Of a stretch of 64,000 nt of DNA, positions 43,020 through 53,900 are shown one piece after another. The stretch is from contig CM039462.1 in assembly GCA_022414725.1 (NCBI GenBank), positions 130,597,262 through 130,661,261 on the forward strand, in the 5' to 3' direction. The translations under genes and the position numbers were made by a program. Position 1 is the stretch's first letter. Every line of letters begins with the position of its first letter. Under the pieces are notes generated by a model that searched no databases, was not told where the DNA came from, and saw only the letters and a list, made by a program, of their open reading frames with translations. The DNA comes from Microglena sp. YARC (lineage: Eukaryota > Chlorophyta > Chlorophyceae > Chlamydomonadales > Chlamydomonadaceae).

Positions 43020-43960
43020 AGCTTCAAGGTGCACTTCGTTGCATCCTGCTTGGCTGACTAGCCAGTCCGGGGAGCCTCCTATAATTGAGAAGGAAAGCTA
43101 TGAGCTGCCACCGCACCAAGATAGCTCACAGGCCACCGCACCATGGCCCAAAGGTAACTCCTTAGCACGGGTAGGGGGGAGCTCTAGCTGTGTATCACCA
43201 AGATAGCTCACAGGCCACCGCACCATGGCCCAAAGGTAACTCCTTAGCACGGGTAGGGGGGAGCTCTAGCTGTGTATCACCAAGATAGCTGACAGCCCAG
43301 TAGTCTGCCGCAACATGGCCCGAATGAAAATTGTATTAGGGATAGAGAGGAGCTCCAGCTGGGCCTTAACAAGATAGCTCACAGCCCAGTAGCCAGCTGC
43401 AATATGGTCCAAAGGGGACTCCTTATTAGGGATTGGAGGGCACTCCAGCTGGGCCTCACCAAGACAGCTCACATGCCACAGCAATACGGCCCATAGGAAA
43501 CTTTTATTAGGGATAGAGAGGAGCTCCAGCTGTGCCTTACCTAGATGGCTCACAGCCCAGTAGCCTGCCGCGAGATGGCCCAAAGGGAACTCCTTATTAC
43601 GGGTAGAGGGGAGCTCCAGCTGTGTCTTTACCAGATAGCTCACAGGCCACAGCATTATGGCCAAAATGAAAAATTTATTAGGGATAGAGAGTAGCTCCAG
43701 CTGTGCCTTACCTAGATGGCTCGCAGCCCAGTAGCGAAGGCCCAAAGGGAGCTCCTTATCACGGATAGGGGGGAGCTCCAGCTGTGTCTCGCTAAGATGG
43801 CTCGCAGACCAGTGCAAAATGGCCCATGGCCCAAACGGTACTCTCACCAGGGATTGGAGGGAACTCCAGCTGGGATGACAGCCCCCCCACCCCCACCCTA
43901 TTGGTGGCTGGCCCCAGTGCAAGCAAACGGCTGGCCAACTCAACCTCACGCCTCATAATA
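43020..43960 (-). repeat. array derived from the CCR4-like terminal exon
   Basis: Nine to ten ~85-bp units. On the minus strand each resembles CAGCTGGAGCTCCTCTCTAT, CCCTAATAAGGAG, GACCATATTGCAGC and GGCTGTGAGCTATCTTGGTA. The terminal exon has CAGCTGGAATTCTCCTCTAT to CATATTGCGGTCGGCTGTGAG, the codons of QLEFSSIPDEYFPSDHIAVG. The units thus duplicate the catalytic SDHI segment in degenerate form, and several carry CTTG|GTAAGG, a better donor than the original GGTTCG. Confidence 0.88.
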
Positions 43961-43979
43961 AGACAAACTATTTATTCCT

Positions 43980-44385
43980 TTATTTATTGGCGGGAACTCC
44001 AGCTGCGTCGAACCAAGATAGCTCACAGCCGACCGCAATATGGTCCGAAGGGAAATACTCATCAGGGATAGAGGAGAATTCCAGCTGCGTCAAAGGGTCC
44101 TCCACCACCCGCGGCCCACTGGAGCTATTCTGACCTCTCTTATTCTTCTTCCGAGACCTCTCACCATCAGGCGCGACCCCCGAACTGCCAAACTCATATG
44201 GCAGGGAGAGGGTGTGTTCGGTCTTCAGCCCGCTCCCTGGATTCACCCATATGTAGTCTAGACACCCTGCAAAGGTTGCCGTCTTGGTTGTCAGGGGCGG
44301 CTCCCAGCCGTGCGCCAGCATGTGGGTGCTGCGTAGCTCAAGCCCTGAGCTTGTCAAGTCCACTCCTCGGAAGTCCTCTGACACG
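43980..44385 (-). CDS. terminal exon of the CCR4-like gene
   Basis: 135 codons including stop. After VSEDFRGVDLTSSGLELRST it has GCLDYIWVNPG, a charged RKKNKRG insert and EYFPSDHIAVGCEL, ending SWFDAAGVPANK. The first base completes a codon from exon 44929-45062. The insert between LDYIW and SDHI is longer than in yeast or animal CCR4. Confidence 0.9.
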
Positions 44386-47300
44386 CTGCAGCGGGGCAGA
44401 GACTCTAGATCTATATCCTCGTCACTGCTGAGAAAATGAAGGGGAGGTTGTTAGCTTGCTAGATTGTTATGCTCGTCAATGCTTTAACATGAAGACAAGG
44501 ATGTTCGAATGTGGGTGCTATGTAGCTCAAGCCCTGAGCTTGTCAAGTTCTCTCCTCGGAAGTTCTTTGAGACGCTGCAGCGGGGCAGAGACTCTGGACC
44601 TATATCCATGTCACTGCTGAGAAAATGAAGGTGAGGTTGTTAGATTGTTAGTGTTTTGTGCTCGTCAGTGCTTGGAAATGGAGACAATGATAGGCTCGTC
44701 ACCGCTGAAAAAAGAAGGGGAACTTGAACTTGAACTTGGTTACATAGCCAGCAATTTGGCTGCTCGCCGTCTTCGGTAGTAAAACAAACAAAATGTCAAC
44801 CAGATGTAAACGCAAACAATGTTTATTTTATTTTCATTTTTTCAGGAGGAGCCCAGCCCAGGCCTTCAATTGTTCTGTACATTTGTACCGCACTGTGCCG
44901 TATATGTTTACCACACTGAGCCACCCACCTGCTTGACGCGATGCTTCCTGAATCTTTGAACGCTCTTCGAGTGAACGGGTGCTCGTGGTGGGTGGGCGGT
45001 AGCGTGCCTTCACCCATCAAAGTGTACACGCCACTTTGGAGGCTGCCACCAGAAGGAATGTGCTGCATCTCAAGTGGATACGAATATGTTAAGTAAGAAA
45101 GTGTGTAATATGAATAAGTGCAAGAAGAATATATGTAACATGAATAGGTGTAATATGAATAGGTGGGTGGGCGGTAGCGTGCCTTCACCCATCAAAGTGT
45201 ACACGCCACTTTGGAGGCTACCACCAGGAGGAATGTTCTGTATCCCTAGTGAATAAGATAGGAGTTACACGTTGGGCAGGCCCCAGCATTCTTGAAAAAT
45301 ATGATGGGAGTTGTAATACATCACCGGGTATTTGATGTGTTAACCACATTTGATAGACAGGGCATTTGAGATTTAAACCACATTTGCTAGGCAGAGTATA
45401 CGATGTGTACATCACATTTGCTAGGCAGAGTATATGATGTGTACATCACATTTGATAGGCAGAGTATATGATGTGTACATCACATTTGATAGGCAGAGTA
45501 TATGATGTGTACATCACATTTGATAGGCAGAGTATATGATGTGTACATCACATATGATAGGCAGAGTATATGATGTGTACATCACATTTGATAGGCAGAT
45601 GTATGACGTGTAAACCATATTCGATAGACAGGGTTTTTGGTGTGTAAACCACATTTGATAGACAGGGTATTTTAGGTGTAAACCACATTTGATGGGCGGG
45701 GTATATGATGTGTCAACCACATTTGATAGACATGGTATTTGAGGTGTAAATCATATTTGATGTGGATAACACTATTACTCACCCTGGGTTGGGATGGCTG
45801 TGTTCGTGTGTGGGTGGGGAAGAGAGTGTTTGTGTGTTTTGGAACCCTGCGATTTTTGCTCTTTTTGGATTCTGGGCAATTGGCTCCAGAACCAATATTG
45901 GGATGAAAGGGGGGTGGCCAATTTCCCTTACAAGTAAACCTGACCCTGTCAGATACATGGCTCTTGTATTTCATAGCCCCCAGGCACTTTTCCACCTTTT
46001 TCAATTGTTTCGGGGCTTACGACCGAATCGGAGACGATTAACAGCTTGTGCCTCCCCACATACTTTCTGATGACCCCCCGACTCACCCTGTCAAATACAT
46101 TACCCTTGTATTTCCTCCTTAGGCACTTTCCCCACTTTTTCAACGGTTTCGGGGCCTACGATCGAATCTTGACGACCCCTTGACTCACCCTGTCGAAAAC
46201 ATTGGTCTTTTTGTAAACCACATTCGATAGACATACTTTTTGATGACTCCCCGGCTCACCCTGTCAAATAATCGCTCTTCCCGTAAACCACCTTCGATAG
46301 ACATGCTTTTTAATGACCCCCCAACTCACCCTGTCAATTACATCGCTTTTGTATTTCCTCCATAGGCTGTTGAAATTGCAAAAACACACAACTCACCCTG
46401 TAAAATAAACAAAAACACATCACTCAAAGGTTCCAAAAACACATCACTCAAAAATCCAAAAACACATATCTCGAAATGGCAAACACACATAACTCACCGT
46501 GTCAAACAAACAAAAACACATCACTCAAAAATCCAAAAACACATAACTCGAAATGGCAAACACACATAACTCACTGTGTCAAATAAACAAAAACACATCA
46601 CTTAAAGTTCCAAAAACACATCACTCGAAGTCGCAAAAACACATCACTCACCCTGTCAAATACATTACCCTTGTATTTCCTCCTTAGGCACTTTTCCCAC
46701 TTTTTCAACGGTTCGGGGCCTACGATTGAATCTTGACGACCCCTTGACTCACCCTGTCAAATACATCGCTCTTCCTGTAAACCATATTCGATAGACATAC
46801 TTTTTGATGACCCCCCGACTCACCTTGTCAAATACATCACTCTTCCTGTGAACCATATTCGATATACATACTTTTTGATGACCCCCCGACTCACCTTGTC
46901 AAATACATCGCTCTTGTCTTTCCTCCATAGGCATCTGTTCCACTTTTTTCACGGTTTCAGGGCCTACGATTGAATCTTGACGACCCCTTGACTCACCCTG
47001 TCAAATTCATCGCTCTTCCTGTAAACCACATTCGATAGACATACTTTTGTATGAACCCCCCACTCACCCAGTCAAATAAATTGCCCTTGTATTTCCTCCA
47101 TAGACACTTTTACCACTTTTTCAACGGTTTCGGGGCCTACGATCGAATCTTGACGACCCCTTGACTCGCCCTGTCAAATACATCGCTCTTCCTGTGAACC
47201 ATATTCCATATACATACTTTTTGATGACCCCCCGACTCACCCAGTCAAATACGTTGCCCTTGTATTTCCTCCACAGGCACTTTTCCCACTTTTTCAACGG

Positions 47301-49065
47301 TTCCCGGCCTACTATCGAAGCTTGATGACCCCTTGACTCACCCTGCCGAATACATCGCTCTTCCTGTAAACTACATTCGATATACACACTTTTGTATGAC
47401 CCCCCGACCCACCCTGTCAAATACATCACTCTTGTATTTCCTCCATAGGCTGTTGAAATCACCGCCAACGATCAATGGAATGTCGATGCTCTCGTTGTCG
47501 CTACGGCTGCTTGTTGCGGCAGCCTCTTTCTTGGCGTAGTGAGTTTCATTCAAGAAGCGTCGGATCTCTTGACACAGAACAGATGCTTGCAGGGCCTTGA
47601 CATCTGGGAATCTAGGGTTCCTGCATTATAGGGTTAAATGGTTTAATTCTAGAAGGTCGGGATGTATTGACAAAGCAGTCACTGCTAGGCTGTTCTTTGA
47701 TACTGTACATACTGAGTGGTGCTTGCAGGGCCTTGACATCTGGGAATCTAGGGTTCCTGCATCAGAATATTTCATATTCTGAGACGGTCGTGGGCAAGCC
47801 AGACATTTGGCCAGGCCATTTTCTGAGATGATTGTGGACAGGTTAGATGGTAGTGTGCAGGCCAGATGTGGCCAGGCCGTTTTTTGAGGTGATTGTGGCC
47901 AGTTTACATGTTTTGGGGCAGGCCAGACAATTGGCCAGGCCATTTTCTGAGGTGGTTGTGGTCAGGTTGTATGGTTGCCGCCAGGCCAGGCCAGACATTT
48001 GGCACGTGCTGTTCATTTCATTTTGTGGATATACGGTAGGCTTGCCAGACACTTGTCCTATATCTAGGGATCGGCATATCATATAATTTTGATCAAAGGC
48101 GAGTATGGTATCATATGATATCATACAAATTGCATCATATGATATCATATATGAATGGTAACTTCAGCCTAGTCAGACTGCCGGCATCATATGCTATCAT
48201 ATGATGTCATGTTGCCGTTCCCCACCTATATCGGCCTATTTGCCAACACCACAATGTTGAGACATACATCCCCGCCGGTGAGGTCCTGCAGGGATACAAC
48301 TTGGTAATGGCTATTTGGTGGAGCCCCCCCCTTCTAGAAGGGGGGGGCCCCCCAGGGTCACCGCTTTGTCCAAGTGTCTGTCTATCTGTCGGTCTGTCCG
48401 TCAGGTTCCAACCCTGGGCCTCGTAAACTCACTCTCCACCCTTCCAAACCTCGGACAGCTCAAACCTCACCAACTTCAAACTCACTCTCCTCATATTTTC
48501 TGCATCTCTTCCGAGGCACATAAGACTTCTTGTTTGATTTCCTGACATGTGATGGATATAGCACTGTTTATCCCTGCTCTAAGAATGGCTCAGTGGCAGA
48601 GCTCCTAGGACGACGCAGGTGCATGGTTTGAATCCCCACGGGTGTTCGGCAACCGCCATGGTAGCTTTGTCCAGGTAAAGTAGCAGCCCGTTCTCTACCG
48701 CCATAAGACGGGGCTCCCTTAATACCACGCCCCACCAGGCGTTATTATTACTTTTTATAGCACTATTTTCCTTTTCGGCTACTCGCAGCAGCTTCTATGC
48801 AGCTCCCTGAGCCAGCCACTGGGCCAAGCCTCGAAATGTCAGCAGCACTAGAAAGCTGATTACGTCAGCTTCAAAGTGCACTGGATTGCTTCTGTTTTTG
48901 CTGATTAGCCAGCCAGGGGGAGCTGCCTAGAAGCTGCTGCGTGTAGCCGAAAAGAAAAACAGTGGGTTATAGGCAGGCCAGAGATGTGGCCCCCATTTTT
49001 GATTTCCTGGACATCTGGGGAGGATCTTCCATCCGCCCAAGGGTGTCTGTCTGTCTGTCTGTCTA

Positions 49066-49110
<45 letters not shown>

Positions 49111-49901
49111 TACAGTCCTGTTTGATCATTCTGCTTGTTGCACTTCCTTATCTTGCTTGCGACCTGCCACCTAAATGTATGTTACAATCCAGGGGTAGCC
49201 AAATAGGCTTAAGGGACTTGCTCAACCTCGATATCAGGATCGGCTAAACCAGAAACAAGAACTGATGAACTGCCCAAGTATGTGAGTAAATTTGACAGGA
49301 ATGGGTTGCATATACGGTTTACGGTTTACATAAACGGATTACATATATTGTTTACATATACGGTTTACGGTTTACATAAACGGATTACATATATTGTTTA
49401 CATATACGGTTTACGGTTTACATACACGGATTACATATATTGTTTACATATACGGTTTACGGTTTACATAAACGGATTACATATATTGTTTACATATACG
49501 GTTTACGGTTTACATAAACGGATTACATATATTGTTTACATATACGGTTTACGGTTTACATAAACGGATTACATATATTGTTTACATATACGGTTTACGG
49601 TTTACATAAACGGATTACATATATTGTTTACATATACGGTTTACGGTTTACATAAACGGATTACATATATTGTTTACATATACGGTTTACGGTTTACATA
49701 AACGGATTACATATATTGTTTACATATACGGTTTACATACACGGTTTACATATATGCTTTAAAGAAGGTAGGGTGGGCATACTATGTGGCGTCGTTTGGA
49801 GTGCTGCGGTGGGTTGGTGTGTGTGGGGAGGAGGAGCATGCCGAAGGAGAATCACATGGACATACTATAATAAGTAGGTGCATGTAGCTAGCAGTGCGTG
49901 T

Positions 49902-49934
<33 letters not shown>

Positions 49935-50092
49935 TGTCGAAGGGGAATTATATAGACCTACCAGAATAGGTGGGTGCATGTAGCTAGCAGTGTGTGTGTG
50001 TGTGTGTGGGGTGGGGTGGGGGGGGGGGAATGTCAAAGGGGAATTATATAGACCTACCAGAATAGGTGGGTGCATGTAGCTAGCAGTGCGTG

Positions 50093-50132
<40 letters not shown>

Positions 50133-50481
50133 GGGGGGGGATGTCGAAGGGGAATTATATAGACCTACCAGAATAGGTGGGTGCATGTAGCTAGCAGTGC
50201 GTGCATGTGTGTGTGTGTGTGTGGGTGGGTGGGGGGATGTCGAAGGGGAATTATATAGACCTACCAGAATAGGTGGGTGCATGTAGCTAGCAGTATGTGT
50301 GTGTGTGCCGGGGGGGGGGGGGGGGGGAGGGGCATGCTGAAGGGGGAATTATATGGACGTACCAAAGTAGGTGGGTGCAAGCAGCTGGTAGGGTGTGGGG
50401 TGTGGATGTGGGTGTGTGGGGGAGCATGCCGAAGGGGAAGTATACAGACCTACCGGAATAGGTGGGTGCATGCAGCTAGCA

Positions 50482-50527
<46 letters not shown>

Positions 50528-50912
50528 TGGTGGTGGTGGTGGTGGTGGTGGGTGGGGGGGGGGGGCATGCTGAAGGGGAATTATATGGACGTACCAAAGT
50601 AGGTGGGTGCAAGCAGCTGGTAGGGTGGGGGTGTGGATGTGTGTGGGGGGGGGAGCATGCCGAAGGGGAATTATATAGACCTACCAGAATAGGTGGGTGC
50701 ATGCAGCTAGCATTGGTCGACCTGATGGAGTATGCTCCAGCAATGCCATGATGGCACCTTCCTCACGCTTCTGGAACGTGTCCCAGAAACTTGTGCTGCT
50801 AGGTTTACCTGCCAGAAGGGTGAGGTTGAGGGTGAGGGTGAGGTTGAGGGTGAGAGTGAGGGTGAGGTTGAGGGTGAGGGTGAGAGTGAGGGTGAGGGTG
50901 AGGGTGAGGTGA

Positions 50913-50943
<31 letters not shown>

Positions 50944-53900
50944 AGTGAGGGTGAGGGTGAGGGTGCACGCTTTACGATGGGGAGGAAGGGACTGACAAGA
51001 GCGCTGCGAATGCACTGGTGTGCGTGTGGAGATGGTGAGGGTGCACGCTTTACAATGGGGAGGAAGGGACTGACAAGAGCGCTGCAAATGCACTGGTGTG
51101 CGTGTGGAGACGGTGAGGGTGAGGGTGCACGCTTTACGATGGGGAGGAAGGGACTGACAAGAGCGCTGCGAATGCACTGGTGTGCGTGTGGAGATGGTGA
51201 GGGTGAGGGTGCACGCTTTGCGATGGAAAGGAAGGAACTGACAAGAGCGCTGCAAATGCACTGGTGTGCGTGTGGAGACGGTGAGGGTGAGGGTGCACAC
51301 TTTACGATGGAGAGGAAGGGACTGACAAGAGCGCTGCAAATGCACTGGTGTGCGTGTGGAAGCATGGGGTAATGGGAGAGGAAAATGGAGAGGGGGGGGT
51401 GGTGAGGGTGAGGGGGTGAGGGAGAGGGGAGTGAGGGTGGGCGTGAGGGTGGTGTGTGTGGGGGGGTGGGGTGGGTGGGGTGGGGTGGGAGGGTGAGGTG
51501 AGGTGTGGGGGGGTGAAGGTGAGGGTGATGGTGAGGGGGGGGGTGAGGGTGAGGGGGGGTAGGGGTGCAGGTGGGGGTGAGGGTGAAGGTGGGGGTGGGG
51601 GTGGGGTTGAAGGTGAGGGTGGGGGTGGGGGTGAGGGTGAAGGTGGGGGTGAGGGTGAAGGCGGGGGTGAGGGTGAGGGTGAGGGTGAGGGTGATAGATA
51701 GATAGATAGATAGATAGCTCCACGCGGTATCCACAATATTTTCCTTGATAACTCTACATATAACTCATTGGTGTATACACCCCTGAGGATTATCACTACG
51801 CCTTCCTCGTGTGTGTAGGTATGTATGTGTGTGTGTGTTTGAGTGTGTGTGTGCGTTTGTGTGTGTGTTGTGTGTTGTGTGTTGTGTGTCAACATATACT
51901 GGACCTACTTGGAGCCCCTGATTTGGGCTGAGGATAATCACCACGCCTTCCTCATGTGCGTGTGTCGTGTGTTGTGCGTGTAAGTTTTTCTGTGTGTTGA
52001 GTGTGCTTGTGTCAACATATACTGGACCTACTTGGAGCCCCTGATTTTGGGGGGTGGGTCTACTTGGTAGCGGGCACTCCGAGAAGCGCACTGTCCTCTG
52101 TTCAATGGGGCGGAACATGGCCTCGCGATCTCTAGAACAACGCAACGCCTTCCGGCTCTCCCACCATTTCTCCACTCTGCAGCCACAGGTGCACAATGAC
52201 ATGATTTTATGACATTAAATGACATGATTATATGACAGTAAATGACATGATTATATGACATTGAATGACATGATTATATGACATGATTATATGACATTAA
52301 ATGACATGATTACATCATATCAAATGATTACATGATATCACATGATTACATGATATCATATAATACCATTAAACGTCGTGACTTGACATTACATCATAGG
52401 CAGGCCAGTGTTGGACCCAAGACAATCCTACACCGCTGTCCTCTGTTCAATGGGCGCGGAAAATGGCCTCGCGATGAAACAACGCAACGCCCTCCGGCTC
52501 TCCCACCATTTCACCACTCTGCAGCCACGGTGGCACAATTACATTAAATTACACGATTTCATCATATCACATGATTACATTATATCAGATAAGATAAAAC
52601 AACCCAACGCCCTCCGGCTCTCACACAATCTTCTGAAGCATTCCGGCTCTCACACATTCCGGCTCACACATTCCGGCTCTCACACATTCCGGCTCTCACA
52701 CATTCTTCCAAAGTATACCACCACAACCGCACCCACCCTCTCACACCACCTACATTCTGTAAACAATCACTAGCACCACACATTACCTAGCTTGGGCTCC
52801 CAGGTACACAGATCAATGCACCCCAAACCTACAGCTGTGTACATCCCTTGCAGTGTAACCCTCCCCTGGCACACACACCTGGCGGGCATAGTACCACCCT
52901 TCGAATCCTTTATCAGCCATCCATGAGCTCGACTCAGAGTTCACACCTTCCTCCAAAGCATGTCACCACAACCCCACCCACCCTCTCACACCACCAACAT
53001 CCTTTAAACAAACACTAGCACCACACATACCCTCCCCCTGCACCCACAAACACACACACACCTGGCGGGCTTAGTAGCACCCCTTGAATCCTTTATCAGC
53101 CATACATGAGCTCGACTCAGAGTTCACATCTTCCTCCAAAGCATATCACCACAACCCCACCCACCCTCTCACACCACCAACATCCTTTAAACAAACACTA
53201 GCACCACACATACCCTCCCCCTGCACCCACAAACACACACACACCTGGCGGGCTTAGTAGCACCCCTTGCATCCTTTATCAGCCATACATGAGCTCGACT
53301 CAGAGTTCACATCTTCCTCCAAAGCATCTCACCAACATCCTTTAAACAACACTAGCACATCACATACCCTCCCCTTGCACCCACAAACACACACACCTGG
53401 CGGGCGTAGTTCCACCCCTTGAATCCTTTTTCAGCCATCCATGGGGTTAACTCAGAGTTCAAACCAATTCCTCCAAAAAATACACCGCCACAAACCCAAG
53501 GGCGCCCTCACCCCCCCCCCCCGCCCCCCCCCCCCCCCCCCGCAGACACACACCTGGCGGGCATAGTAGCACCCCTTGAATCCTTTCTCAGCCATCCATG
53601 GGTTTAACTCAGAGTTCACACCTTCATCAAAAATACACCGCCACAACCCCACCCAACTCACACCAACATTCTGTAAACAAACACTAGCACCACACATACC
53701 CTCCCCCTGCACCCACAAACACACACACACCTGGCGGGCATAGGACCAACTCTTGAATCCTTTTTCAACCATCCATGGGGTTAACTCAGAGTTCACACCT
53801 TCATCAAAAGCATACCACCACAACCCCGCCCACCCTCTCACACCATATACATTCTGTAAACAAACACTAGCACCACACATACCCTCCCCTTGCACCCACA

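Noticed and set aside
43266..43949. 227-codon minus frame with repeated QLELLSIPNK
   Set aside because: Degenerate tandem copies of the CCR4-like terminal exon; it lies after that gene's stop and has no independent start or splice support.
48590..48665. functional tRNA gene
   Set aside because: A and B boxes are present, but the acceptor stem does not pair and the sequence continues into a shared SINE body.
50707..51734. 300-plus-codon Pro/Ser/His/Leu-rich minus frames
   Set aside because: Produced by GAGGGT and GTGAGG arrays and the 75-bp minisatellite; flanking CCR4-like exons join in phase without them.
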